Shown piece by piece: positions 9,600 to 19,407 of a stretch of 64,000 nucleotides of DNA (positions within the stretch are counted from its first letter, which is position 1; every line of letters begins with the position of its first letter). Position numbers and translations under genes: made by a program. The notes under the pieces are model-generated. The model was given only the letters and a program-made list of their open reading frames with translations. It was not told where the DNA came from and made no database searches. Source of the DNA: Pagrus major (lineage: Eukaryota > Chordata > Actinopteri > Spariformes > Sparidae); NCBI RefSeq assembly GCF_040436345.1, contig NC_133233.1:82501-146500 (forward strand), given 5' to 3'.

Positions 9600-9905
9600 C
9601 CACATCTTCACAAACACACACACACCTACATTCACACACACTGGACACACTCATATTACACTTTTATTGACACATTCCACACCCACACAAACACACTCAC
9701 CTACATTCACACATACTGCACCCACTCATAGCACTTTTATTGACACATTCCGCACCCACCCACACAAACACAAACACACACATTCACACACACTGCACCC
9801 ATTCATACCTCACTTTTATTGACACATTCCGCACCCACACAAACACACACATTCACAGACACTGCACCCACTCATACCTCACTTTTATTGGCACATACCT
9901 TGTAT
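9600..9905. repeat. Minisatellite of about 70-80 bp units
   Basis: Four copies marked by CTTTTATTGACACATTCC at 9,661, 9,733, 9,813 and 9,882, interspersed with CA-rich ACACAAACACACACATTCAC. It lies directly downstream of the unrecognised ORF. Confidence 0.85.
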
Positions 9906-9913
9906 ATAGTTCA

Positions 9914-9969
9914 TTAAAAAAAAATACAAAAAAAATAAAAAAATAAAAAATAAAAAAATAAAAAAAATT
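9914..9969. repeat. A-rich tract
   Basis: Almost pure A with scattered T (AAAAATAAAAAATAAAA); possibly the poly(A)-like end of an inserted copy, or simple sequence. Confidence 0.7.
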
Positions 9970-10139
9970 CCCCCACATGGACTCTGCCTTGCCGTGGCGT
10001 GGGGGCTTACGTGCCTCGGTGGTCCTGTGGACTGTGGGGATTGGGTCTACCAAGCTGGTCTACTACTGCCTTACCAAACAGCAGTAGACCAGCTCCCTAG
10101 AGTCCACAGGAAAACTGAGGCACAACCAAATAGTCCAAC

Positions 10140-10340
10140 ATGTTGCACAATCACTTACCTTTATCACTTACCTGTCAAAAACTACTGGGGTTAGGGTTAG
10201 GGTCAGGGTCAGGGTCAGGGTTAGGGTTAGATCCAGGTGTATCTTTGTACTTACTCTACTCGCCCGATTTTACTTATTCGTTTTACTTACCTTCTTTATA
10301 CTGGACATGTCATTTTTTACTAACCTTAACCAGTCGACTC
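10140..10340 (+). mobile_element. Fragment with CTTACCT blocks and inverted telomeric repeats
   Basis: Several ACTTACC/CTTACCTT blocks of the kind found upstream of the hammerhead family surround a TTAGGG/TCAGGG run. It is probably a small rearranged piece of that family. No TATA-leader or hammerhead can be seen. Confidence 0.4.
10188..10230 (-). repeat. Interstitial telomeric repeat in reverse orientation
   Basis: GGGGTTAGGGTTAGGGT, three TCAGGG variants, then GGTTAGGGTTAG. The G-rich strand is on +, opposite to all tracts to its left, so an inversion or an independent insertion is implied. Confidence 0.9.
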
Positions 10341-10419
10341 TTCTTGCTGGATGGTCTGCTGCATGCTGGACACTCAGTAGCATCACCTGTAGGCAGAAAA
10401 CGCGTAAAAATTACTTCAC

Positions 10420-10785
10420 AAAAAGTTATTTCCAATCGACTCAGAATGGCTTGAAACGTGCTCCTGAACAATTTCTGGAAAAACTATTTTGTTGGGGTGA
10501 CACTTAGAAAAAATTCACTACATTTCAAGAAAATTTCAATTTTTCTTATAGGTATATATAGACTCCAAATGGCCTGAAACGTGCTCCTAAGCATGTTCTG
10601 GGGAATTTTTCAAAAACACCTAGGCGGATTTCACAACTTCCCATTGACTTGAATGGGAAACTTCAAACGTTCATAACTCCGGAACCGAAGGTGCTAGAAA
10701 CTTGGAAACATGATCCGTCAGATGGTTTGTGAGGGTGCTGAACACGCCAGTCTTGGTCCCGAGTCTCTACGACCTTTCGTTCGAA
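10420..10785. repeat. Unclassified block with an internal duplication
   Basis: GAATGGCTTGAAACGTGCTC at 10,444 recurs as AAATGGCCTGAAACGTGCTC at 10,568, each followed by a related CCT..GCA/ACAATTTCTGG phrase. No ORF. It contains GAAACGTGC but no CTGANGA, so it is not a hammerhead. Confidence 0.5.
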
Positions 10786-10950
10786 ACCCTAACCCTAACC
10801 CTAACCCACCGTTGGAAAGCCCATGCCGAGTCATGGGGGGGGTAGAACTTGGTTTCAAGTCTCTACGACATTCCTATCAAAAGTTATTAACAAATACATT
10901 CTTGTCAGGGGGGGAAGTCAGTGGTTTTCATCCCTATAACCTAACCCTCT
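10785..10950 (+). repeat. Telomeric tract and second copy of the 7.05-kb shared block
   Basis: CCCTAA repeats at 10,787-10,807, then a GC-rich link, then 10,866-10,932, which matches 7,045-7,116 almost exactly. Confidence 0.8.
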
Positions 10951-11045
10951 AACAATTGGGAGAAGGTAGTGCATATGCTGATATCTAATGAACATATTCT
11001 CTCTCACACCTCTGTTTTGGAAGGTAGGGTCCTGACAGGCAACTG

Positions 11046-11348
11046 GTGTATTGCCTCAAGTGCAAGAGGGCGTACAGTGTACTGTCCACCCACCTTAGGA
11101 GGGCGTGCATGAAGGATAACACGGCGGAAGAACGAGATGCCGAATTGTACCGGGCAAAGCAGTCACAGAGAGAGTGGACGAGGGTCGGTAGGTGCTGGGA
11201 CTACCAGGAAATGTCCTCCGTGGTTCCAGATGAGGCGTCCCGCCGGTCCCTGGTTGACCACCTCAAGGAAAAAGGGTTGTTTGTCATCGGTGAACCGATG
11301 GAGGGTGTGCAGGGTGCAGAGCCGAGATTGGTTATGCTTATGATTTGA
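11046..11348 (+). CDS. 100-codon ORF with a zinc-finger-like Cys/His cluster
   Basis: The ORF begins MYCLKCKRAYSVLSTHLRRA and includes C-x2-C-x10-H-x4-C near the N-terminus, a pattern compatible with zinc binding. It continues with charged helical sequence (QSQREWTRVGRCW, VVPDEASRRSLVDHL). A preceding CCTGACAG could be a splice acceptor, so this may be one exon of a larger gene or a mobile-element protein. I do not recognise the family. Confidence 0.4.
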   Translation: MYCLKCKRAYSVLSTHLRRACMKDNTAEERDAELYRAKQSQREWTRVGRCWDYQEMSSVVPDEASRRSLVDHLKEKGLFVIGEPMEGVQGAEPRLVMLMI

Positions 11349-11735
11349 TTAACATTTAAGGTGACTCTTTTTTTGTATGTCTCAAATGTACATTGCCTTT
11401 ACGAATCTGTGATGCGTGTCAGCTCCTGGATTACTGACTACTTGACAGGCAGGCCACAGTTTGTCCGTCTGGGCAGTGTCCTTGTCATGACTTGATTCAT
11501 GTTATAGTTCTGTTTCCTGTGTCATCTTGTTGTATTGACTTCTCCTCTCGTTTCAGATTCCCCTTCCCTCCTCGTGTGGTTTCGTCCTCCTCCTTGATTG
11601 TCTGTCCCCTTCCTTTTCACCTTATACACCACTGACTTTCAGTACAACTCTGAGTCATGTTACCGGCAGAAGTTCTCTGACGACTCAGCTGTAGTTGGGT
11701 GTATAAGAGAGGGAGAGGAGGGAGAGTAGAGGACA

Positions 11736-12359
11736 TTGGTAGACAACTTTGTTGAGTGGTCCGAAAAGAATCACCTGAGGCTGAATGTCAACAAGATCAG
11801 AGAGATAGTGATTGACTTCAGGAGGAAGAAGATGCCTTCACAGCCACTACAAATCAGGGGGGAGGTGGCGGAAGAGGTGGACGACTACAAGTACCTGGGA
11901 GTGGTGATCGACAACAAACTGGACTGGAAAACTAATACCGAGGCTATGTACAAGAAGGGGATCAGCAGACTCTATTTCCTGAGAAAGCTGAGCTCCTTCA
12001 CCGTGTGCAGCAAGATGTTGGAGATCTTCTACCAGTCTGTTTTTGCCAGTGCCATTTTCTTTGCTGCTGTGTGTTGGGGCAGCAGCATCAGAGCCAGCAA
12101 CACTAACAGACTTGATAAAATCATCAAGAAGGCTGGCTCTGTACTTGGTCTCAGGCTGGACTCTTTTGAGACCGTGGTGGAGAGGAGAACGCTGAAGAAA
12201 CTTTTATCCATCATGGACAATGATCAGCACCCTCTCCATCACACAGTAGACAGACAGCGAAGTAGCTTCTCTCACAGGCTGCTTCAGCTCCGCTGTCGAA
12301 GGGACAGATACAGGAAATCCTTCCTGCCACATGCCATCACACTGTACAATAACAGCTAA
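11736..12359 (+). pseudogene. LINE reverse transcriptase, C-terminal part
   Basis: 207 codons. Upstream in the same frame, FSDDSAVVG (from about 11,678) is the RT active-site motif (xxDD). The fragment then has HLRLNVNKIREIVIDFRRKK, YKYLGVVIDNKLDW, the thumb-like GISRLYFLRKLSSF, and a tail with SHRLLQLRCRRDRYRKSFLP. These are the usual post-catalytic blocks of L2/CR1/Rex1-type ORF2. Endonuclease and fingers are absent, and a stop separates it from the active site, so it is a dead 5'-truncated copy. Confidence 0.85.
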
Positions 12360-12521
12360 AACTCTGGTCATAACATACAGTCTCTACGCACTTTATATGT
12401 TTGTACACTGTTCTGCACCTTATCTGTTCACTGCACCTTATATTTTATTTTGCACCACAATCAGTACTGCTTATTTACACGTCAATACTGTTTATTTATA
12501 CATTTTTATACATATTTTTAG

Positions 12522-12549
12522 TTATATATATATATATATATATATATAC
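12522..12549. repeat. TA dinucleotide run in the LINE 3' UTR
   Basis: About 13 TA units with one irregularity. Confidence 0.85.
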
Positions 12550-12677
12550 ATTTTTAAATTACATTCTATATTGCTGTGTTAATATGTCTAGGTTGTTCTT
12601 TTTATTTCATTGTGTTGTCATTGTCTCTGTGTAATGCTCCTGCTACACTTTAATTTCCCAGCTTGGGATCAATAAAG

Positions 12678-12679
12678 TA

Positions 12680-12727
<48 letters not shown>
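12678..12727 (+). repeat. ATCT tetranucleotide tail of the LINE
   Basis: About 12 uninterrupted TATC/ATCT units directly after ATAAAGTAT. This is a typical LINE-generated microsatellite tail. Confidence 0.95.
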
Positions 12728-12997
12728 GCTCTCGGGGGAAGGTCCGGTCTGAGCACCAGCGTCTGCTGGAGATGGCAGAGGGTTGAATGGAGGAGGCGTG
12801 CCATAGGCTCCAAACGGGCGAGCCGTTGTCGCATGGTCACAAGACCATATACTGGTAATTACTAGTGGTAGTATTGTTAGTTGGTTTGTTCTTCATGTCA
12901 GACAAGGCATATTGCAACCACTGAACATAAGCTATGACTTAAAAATTCCTTTTTCTCTGTCTCTGTTTTTCTTTTCCCCCTCTCCTCCATGACACAG

Positions 12998-13080
12998 CTG
13001 TAAGAAAATCTGCGAGAGAGCGGGCCCGAATCCACTGTCCGGTACGGACGAGGCCCCTGGACGTCCTCCCAGGACCAAAG
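12998..13080 (+). CDS. Probable upstream exon of the SET-domain gene
   Basis: A CTCCATGACACAG acceptor and an AAAG/GTAAAC donor bound an 83-bp open segment encoding a Cys/Pro/Arg-rich piece (CKKICERAGPNPLSGTDEAP). A further acceptor TTCCTGCAG at 13,167 suggests another short exon. Assignment to the SET gene rests on position and strand only. Confidence 0.4.
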
Positions 13081-13238
13081 GTAAACATTGTCAGTTTTCA
13101 GTGATGACATCAACACGTCCGACTTCACAACTGCCTGATTGCGATGTGTGCTTTTCTCTTCCTGCAGTTCTGCGTCAGCGAAATGGCCATTTGACGACGA
13201 ATGGGACGCTTTCCTAAAATAATTCCCCGTAACGGTCG

Positions 13239-13775
13239 GTGCCCTTGCACCCTCTAAAGACGACATTGTCAGTGCCGGATTTGGAGATCAGCGGAGTTAT
13301 TACCACAAGTGGAGGCGCATGCAATTGGAAAAGCGTGTGCTGCATGTCGCCAGTAGGCATCGGCTTTGTCTTTGTCAAACAGATACTGTATGCTGTCTGT
13401 GAAAAGCTGCTTAGTGTCTCACTAGGACTGCCTCTCTTTTTCCCATCGCCGGATGAAATGGAGGAGGGAGCGATGTGCTACCTTTTCTTCATCAAGGGCA
13501 GGCTCGGCACCAAGCTCTGCGTCGACTCCCAGACCTTCCCCTGCGAGTGTCACCCTGGCAAGGACACCTTTGGAAGGCGCTTGAATCATTCGGGAAAGGC
13601 CTTCAATGTGAAGCCTGTGGTCACGCAGTTGAACTTTCCGGACGGACCCAAAGACACTGTCCTCTTCTTGGCCACGAGAGACATAGCCGTCAACGAGGAG
13701 CTGTGTTGGGACTACGGTGTCAGACGGTCGTCCTTCAAAGGCAAAGGCATGGACCTAGATTGGCTGGAAAACTAA
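13239..13775 (+). CDS. SET-domain protein, C-terminal part (KMT5A/SETD8-like)
   Basis: The C-terminal half carries SET-domain landmarks: GRRLNHSGKAFNVKPVV, matching the NHS motif that binds S-adenosylmethionine; FLATRDIAVNEELCWDYG, matching the E-L-x-(Y/W)-D-Y-G block; and a closing SFKGKGMDLDWLEN. Fish carry numerous KMT5A-like genes with this ending, so a protein-lysine methyltransferase role is the family expectation. The N-terminal 75 or so codons of this frame do not look like SET and are probably intron or UTR; the exon likely starts near 13,456 after the CCCATCG region. The SET N-terminal part is missing or in unseen exons. AATAAA follows at 13,897. It could be a functional 3' end or a fragment. 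Confidence 0.6.
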   Translation: MPLHPLKTTLSVPDLEISGVITTSGGACNWKSVCCMSPVGIGFVFVKQILYAVCEKLLSVSLGLPLFFPSPDEMEEGAMCYLFFIKGRLGTKLCVDSQTFPCECHPGKDTFGRRLNHSGKAFNVKPVVTQLNFPDGPKDTVLFLATRDIAVNEELCWDYGVRRSSFKGKGMDLDWLEN

Positions 13776-13896
13776 AAAAAAGACTTGTGTTGGGATGATG
13801 TGAAGACTGCCTGTTATTGGCTTGTGTTGCATTGGTTCATTGCTGTTTAGTGTTAACTCATTTGTTGTTGTTGTTGTAGTTTAGCGTCATGTGGTA

Positions 13897-13902
13897 AATA
13901 AA
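13897..13902 (+). terminator. Polyadenylation signal of the SET-domain gene
   Basis: AATAAA 122 bp after the stop codon, followed by a T-rich stretch. Confidence 0.6.
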
Positions 13903-13974
13903 TGTTTTTGCTACAAAGGACAACACCTTGAAGTCTTGTTAACATAAGATTGACCTAGAAAGGGTTACAAAAAA

Positions 13975-14507
13975 GTGAAAACACAAAATAACTGTCTTCT
14001 CTTAAACTTGTTTATTGAAGAATCAAAGGGTTTAAACATTGAAAAGTTACTGCAGTAAAAAGTCACGCATAAAATTATGCATGTGAAACATTTCTTAATG
14101 ATATATGGGCTAATTGTAATCACCAGACATCAGGATGACCAATTTCATTGCCATATAAATAACTTCAACAAATATATATCAAAAAAATGAAGGACTACGT
14201 GAATAAATAAGTTATTGCTTTAGACAGTGAACGAAAGGTGACATAGAATGCATTTTATTATACAGTACAAAAAAACAATGGCAATGTCCATGATAAAATA
14301 CTAAAACACTGTCCTTCCGCTAACTATAGTCTTTGTGTTGAATTGATATCATTTCCATTTAATTTGAGGTTAAAGTGACTACTTTTTAATACTACTACTT
14401 TTTAATGGTTTGTAAGTGTAATTGCTTCTTTTGTCCACTAGATGGAGGCAAGTGACCACATATCACAACAGTTTATCTGAGTTGTAGTCTAGGACTAAGC
14501 GTCTGTC
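13975..14507. repeat. Block duplicated at 15.54-15.70 and 16.54-16.83 kb
   Basis: Shared phrases include TTTCATTGCCATATAA, GAATGCATTTTATT, CTAACTATAGTCTTTG, CATTTCCATTTAATTTGAGG and GTCCACTAGATGGAGGCAAG. The second copy is split by a 702-bp MITE. A third partial copy lies at 14,590-14,665. No coding frame is evident. Confidence 0.7.
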
Positions 14508-14552
14508 TAGAGAGATAGATACTTTATTTATCCAGAGGGAAATTCAAGAAAT
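14508..14552 (-). mobile_element. Antisense LINE 3' end fragment
   Basis: AGATAGATACTTTATTTATC followed by CAGAGGGAAATTC is the reverse complement of the Rex1-like 3' end seen at 12,640-12,690. Confidence 0.75.
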
Positions 14553-15540
14553 GAGTCTGCCTGCCTGCCTGCCTGCCTACTGCAGGAAAAGGGCATACAT
14601 AAAATGTGCACTGCATGTGAAACGTTCCATAATGATATATGGGATAATTGTATCACCAGACATGAGGATTGTGAGAAGGAACACAATTACGGCTGAAGGT
14701 ACAGCAAAGAATGATCCACAGGCAGGTTTGAGGTGGGTCACAGAGGTAGCTCTTTATTCATCCATCTCAGCAAACAGCATAGACACATCAGAACCACATC
14801 ACACAGGTTGTCAAAATGGCACCTATTTATAAGGTGTCACAGCTAATGACCCTGGAAGATTCCATCCACCGGGATCCACTGCCTACCAACATGTTTAACC
14901 CCCTCATTTTTATTCCTGTATTTACACCACATCATCGGTAACCTTAACACGCACCCTCATTTACCTCCACTAACAAAGAAAATACACATATCCACTTCAT
15001 ATTACATTTACTAAAATACAATAGACACATCCACCACCCCCACACAATTTACACTTGGTTGCCCCCGGAACTATAAAAGCGGTGTCTGTTTCCTGAGGAA
15101 GCCTTCTGCCTGCACACCCTGAAGACAAAAGACTGGTGAATACACAATACACTTGACTTATTCAATGCATACACTTATTGAGCAACACAATACACATTCT
15201 TAGCTTAGCTCCTTGTTTAAGCAATTAACACATTTAATATGCACATTTAACCATATGTTACTCTGCTCTAGGTGGAGCTGCGTGGCCCACACAGCACCCA
15301 CCAGCAAACCCAAGACCCGACAAAGGACAATAAACATGGCGACCAACACTCGATAAATATGGTAAACATATCCATACAAATGCGCAAAAAAGCAATGTGT
15401 TAAAATGTATTTTGTAAATCTCCAATAAAGTGCTGTTGCTCCTCTTAAAGGGTCTGTGCAATTATTAAAGTGCATATGTAGTCACACTCAATCCAAAGTG
15501 CGTGGTGCCATGTGTGCAAAGCCAGGTGATGATGTGCTCT
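14553..15540. other. Unclassified; possible LTR or promoter-like pieces
   Basis: The stretch 14,730-14,840 read on the minus strand has TATAAATAGG then AATAAAGAG about 95 bases later, as in a compact LTR. On + there is CTATAAAAGCGG at 15,070. I could not find paired LTRs, target duplications or coding sequence, so no element is claimed. Confidence 0.3.
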
Positions 15541-15804
15541 TTGTCACAAGAATGAAGAAATTTATTGCCATATAAGCAGCTACAAGAAAAACAAATAAAT
15601 GGAGTAAATGAATAAACAAGTAAATGCTTAAGACAGAAAGGGGGGCAGGCGCCATGGAATGCATTTCATTCTACCAGAGACATGTCAAACAATTCCAAAA
15701 AGGGCCCTGTGGCTGCAGGTTATTCCTCCAACCAACCAAGACCACAGTCTGACCAATCAGCTGTCTGAAGACTGAGATCAGCTGATCAAATGAGTCAAGT
15801 CTAT
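15541..15804. repeat. Left half of the duplicated 14-kb block
   Basis: Matches 14,130-14,300 (GAAATTTATTGCCATATAAG, GGCGCCATGGAATGCATTTC). The block resumes after the inserted MITE at 16,507. Confidence 0.6.
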
Positions 15805-16506
15805 GGCTGTGTCCAAATTCAGGGGCTGCAGCCTTCAAGGACACGGCCTTTGCGGCCCACGAGGGCCGGGTCCTTCGGAGAGACCTTGAAGGCCACATCC
15901 ACCGTTGTTAAATGGGACAGTCTAGCCTTCGGAGTATTTCCTGGTTGCGTCACCAGGTGTTCATGCATTAAAGTCTGTTTTGGTTCAAATCTATCAAACG
16001 TGTACATTTATTTGTGTGTGTACAATGTGTCAAATCTGAATTGAATTATCAACATTACAAAATAAACATTAACCCATTGGTGAATAACAACTATGTTTAC
16101 CATAGCATTACCAGCTTCACGTATTTTAACTGAAAGTTAAACTTTGGAGGTTTTATAGTCTTTTGAAGTTTAACATATCTGGCGTTGGATGTTCAAATGA
16201 GTAAAAACCGAGTATAAACCCATTACTTAAATTTAAATGTCATGTCTGCGCCACTTGATGTCGCCATTTTCTCTTGCTTCCTCTTCTGTTTCGGGACTGA
16301 GCAGCGGTGCGCAAAGGATCTTGGGATATGTGAGGCCGCGAAGGATAGTAGCGGTGCGTCCTCCTAAACGAGGGTGGGGAAGGCTGCATTTGTGGGCTGC
16401 ATGTGGAGCAGCCTTCGAATTTGGACAGCCTTCGCGCAGCGTTGTGACGTAATTGGCCTTCAAATGCGCCCTTCGTGGGCTGCAGCCCCTGAATTTGGAC
16501 ACAGCC
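15805..16506 (+). mobile_element. MITE A with long terminal inverted repeats
   Basis: Starts GGCTGTGTCCAAATTCAGGG and ends with the exact inverse; the next bases (GCTGCAGCC) also match. 702 bp, no transposase. The left interior has AAGGACACGGCCTTTGCGG and the right interior GATGTCGCCATTTTCTCTTG. A target duplication is not clear. Superfamily uncertain (hAT or Harbinger). Confidence 0.85.
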
Positions 16507-16835
16507 TGTTGTGCTGCTGCTTGGTTGGAAAGAAAACCTTCAGCCACTCGGCCCTTTGTGGAATAGTTTGGACATGCCTACAAAACAAAAAACAAAGGAA
16601 ATGTCCAAGATGAAACACAAACACTTTACTTCTGCTAACAATAGTCTTTGGGTTCCATTGGTTGCATTTCCATTTGACTTGAGGTCAAAATCACTGCTTT
16701 TTAATTGTGAGTGTAGGTCCAATGGTGGTTACTTAAGGTGGGTTCAATGGCTTGTTTTGTCCACTAGATGGAGATAAGTGACCACAGATCACAACAGTTT
16801 CTGTGTTAAAGTCTAGGACCCACTCCTAAAGAAAA
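16507..16835. repeat. Right half of the duplicated 14-kb block
   Basis: Matches 14,280-14,500 (CTAACAATAGTCTTTGGGTT, GTCCACTAGATGGAGATAAG, GATCACAACAGTTT). Confidence 0.6.
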
Positions 16836-16894
16836 ATGATACTCCTTGAACACCTAGAGCTTTGACCTTTGACCCTGCCTGCGTGTCTGTCTGT

Positions 16895-17250
16895 GGCTGT
16901 GTCCAAATTCAGGGGCTGCAGCCCTCGAAGGGCGCATTTGAAGGCCAATTACATCACAATGCTGCGCGAAGGCTGTCAAAATTCAAAAGCTCCTTCAAAT
17001 GCAGCCCACAAATGCAGCCTGCCCTTCCCTCTTTTTGGAGGACGCACCGCTACTATCCTTTACGGCCTGCTATATCCCAAGATCCTTTTTCGCACTGCTG
17101 CTTAGTCCCAAAACAGAAGAGGAAGCAAGAGAAAATGGCGACATCAAGTGGCGCAGACATGACCTTCAAGATCTCTCCGAAGGACCAGGCCTTCGTGGGC
17201 CGCAAAGGCCGCGTCCTTGAAGGATGCAGCCCCTGAATTTGGACACAGCC
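16895..17250 (-). mobile_element. MITE B, same family, opposite orientation, internally deleted
   Basis: The same GGCTGTGTCC...GGACACAGCC ends as MITE A, but 356 bp. Its interior corresponds to A in reverse: the ATGGCGACATCAAG phrase here is the complement of that at 16,250. It sits in a TGTCTG run that makes its target duplication ambiguous (TGTCTG on both sides). Confidence 0.85.
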
Positions 17251-17450
17251 TGTCTGGCTGTCTGCAAGTCTGTCTGTCTCTGTCTGCATGTCTGTCTTTG
17301 CCCCCTCCTGTGGCCACCCAGGGACACTGCACAGAGCGCCACACTTAGGATTTGGCTGTGGAAAAACACTACGGCCTGCAGCACATGTGATGCTCAAGAT
17401 CTGAGGACACAGGCTGCAGCATATGCGATGCCTTAGCACATGTGATGCTC
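17251..17450. repeat. Second copy of the 6.2-kb subtelomeric block
   Basis: CTGT-type run, then CTTTGCCCCCTCCTGTGGC and downstream sequence matching 6,230-6,350 with moderate divergence. It shows that the mosaic subtelomeric sequence extends at least this far in. Confidence 0.65.
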
Positions 17451-17559
17451 AAAGTGGGGAAAATAATATACATAAATATAACGTAATTATGTAGTTTTAT
17501 TAATAACAAATCAGTTCATTATAGGCTATATTCCAATTAAGGTGGGTGACCAGGATTAC

Positions 17560-18190
17560 GGGTAGTCTCAAGGGTGGATGGAGAGTGCACCGCCTTCTCC
17601 TTCGGGAGGGGGCATCAATTTCCCCAAACCTAACCCTGCCTCCTGAAATCACTGCTTTAATTGACTAAATTGGCTGGGTTAAACAGAACCTTACCAATGG
17701 GGAATTTGAAGCACTCTTTTCATTGAGCAATAACAAAAATATTATCAAACCAGCTGATAAAGGTAGTGCAGTGGTTATTATGGATAGGGAACAATACCTG
17801 TGGAAAGGATATAGACAATTGCATGATAAAAAACGTATTATTCTAAATTGAAAAAGCCAATTTATAGAGATACTATACCACTTATTGATAAGATTATTCA
17901 ATCATTATATAGTAAAAAATGTATCAATAACAAACAAAAAACATATTCTGGGCCTAGAGCCTAGACGCAGATTTTTTTAATATGCTGCCTAAAATCCACA
18001 AGGACCCTTCTAAGTGGAGCAAACCAAGGGAAATCCCTCCAGGGAGCCAAGCCCATTGTGTCTGATTGCAGCAGTGAAACCTACTATACAGCTGAGTTCA
18101 TTGATTTTCATCTTAATCCGCTCTCGACGAAGCACATGATAAGAGAAAAACCTAGAAAAACGCACACACTCTTTTGGTAAAACACTTTGT
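17560..18190 (+). pseudogene. Penelope-like element reverse transcriptase relic (Neptune-type)
   Basis: After a GGTGGATGGAGAGTGCACCG landmark shared with the array unit and the 5.9-kb copy, the frame reads NIIKPADKGSAVVIMDREQY, a signature of Penelope-like RTs (the DKG..VV block). Later frames give MLPKIHKDPSKW and then PIVSDCSSETYYTAEF, the next conserved RT blocks. At least three frameshifts or stops separate them, and the sequence stops before the catalytic YxDD region and the GIY-YIG endonuclease. It is a dead fragment, but it ties the hammerhead family to Penelope-like elements in this same window. Confidence 0.8.
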
Positions 18191-18375
18191 AGAACACGAC
18201 TGGTCTTCACTTACCACAACAGTATTACAGTGTAATCCAAGATGGTCCACAGCCCAGAGAAGGAAAATAGATACAATATAAATATTTACTTTAAAGGCAT
18301 AAATATGGTTATTTTGTTAAGAAGCATCAATATGTTTTTGGATTAAATGCATTCATTTCATTAAGAGCCACTTAA

Positions 18376-19403
18376 AGTAACACTAGGTAGTTTGGACTCA
18401 TTACTACCCCCAGCTGGTTGAGAAGCGCAATTATCTGTTACCAGTGTCGTAAATACTGTTGCTGTATGAGCATCCCTGGGGAAAATGAATACACGTGAAT
18501 TTGTTGACGGAGCGGGCGAATCACGAAATCGTCTGAAAAAATGAATGAATGAAATGAATGTGTTCAGTAACATCTGAAAATATAACTATGTTTTTGGGAG
18601 TTACCGAATACAATCGCAAGTTCACATTGTGTTTGGTGTAATAACTACAACCAACTCGGTACGACAACAGTAAGTAGCCTGCTAACGTTACCGATAACAA
18701 CAATAGCCTAACGTTACCTCCCGACCACACTGTTCAACAATTATGTTGATTATCTGCATGAACTAAGGAATCTGCAACTTTTCGAGACAAGATGTTCATA
18801 GTGTTTTAGTAAGTTAGTCATCGTTTACAGTCGCTACATGAAAACGTGCAAGCTATCAAAACGGACAGCTTTAGATTATCTCCAGGCTTTATTACGGTTA
18901 TAAACTGTGGACAAATAGTGCCCCAATGAACACCACATAACAACAAATCAACTCAAAGTAAAAGTCGGTAAGATAATAAATATGTATATATGTAATATAT
19001 GACTTACAAATCCAGTAGCATCAAGGCTAGGCTAAGTCGCCATCAGTCTTGAAACCCATTTCTTCTTTCAGCTCCACCGAGTGTAAGCTAGTCCAGTATT
19101 TATCCGTGTCCGGGCTCTGTTCTATCACTTTCTCTTTTTCTTTTCTTCGCCTCCTCAGACAATACCTTCTTGGCCTTTTTAGCTGGCTCGGCTATGGCGT
19201 TGGTTTACGAAAAAATCCAAGTAGCTGCTGGCTAAATCCACTGACGAATAAACCCGCTCTGGGAAGTTACACAGTGCGGTTTCTGCCGGCGCGACCCCCC
19301 TCAGGCTGCAGAGACGTCATCGTTCATCCTATTAACCGTTTTTCTACCACTTGACTGAGTTTAGAAACATTATTTTAAGGTCGAAAAACTACCTAGTGTT
19401 GCT
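18376..19403. mobile_element. TTAA-flanked MITE of 1,028 bp
   Basis: TTAA at 18,372-18,375 and 19,404-19,407. The termini AAAGTAACACTAGGTAGTTT and, inverted, AAAGCAACACTAGGTAGTTT match at 19 of 20. TTAA duplication fits Kolobok or piggyBac; the end sequence is not CCCT, so Kolobok-like is more likely. Around 19,030-19,220 the minus strand carries a coding-like stretch that could be a captured or residual exon. Confidence 0.8.
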
Positions 19404-19407
19404 TTAA

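Larger units (their letters stand above)
11620..12727 (+). mobile_element. Non-LTR retrotransposon, 5'-truncated 3' end
   Basis: RT C-terminal coding sequence, a 3' UTR with TTTCCCAGCTTGGGATCAAT, and a terminal ATCT microsatellite tail, as in Rex1/CR1-group fish LINEs. A stop interrupts the RT upstream of 11,736 (around 11,727). The same 3' end appears in antisense at 14,508-14,552. Confidence 0.85.

Noticed and set aside
10443..10610. Hammerhead-like GAAACGTGC motifs
   Set aside because: No CTGANGA core and no stem II on either side.
13475..13798. 107-codon ORF overlapping the SET-domain exon
   Set aside because: Shadow in another frame; the SET motifs are in the 13,239 frame.
15072..15190. 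Fifth hammerhead-family leader (TATAAAAG then CTGAGGAAGCC)
   Set aside because: The TATA and CTGAGGA are present, but there is no GAAAC and no pairing stem II, so I did not assign it to the family.
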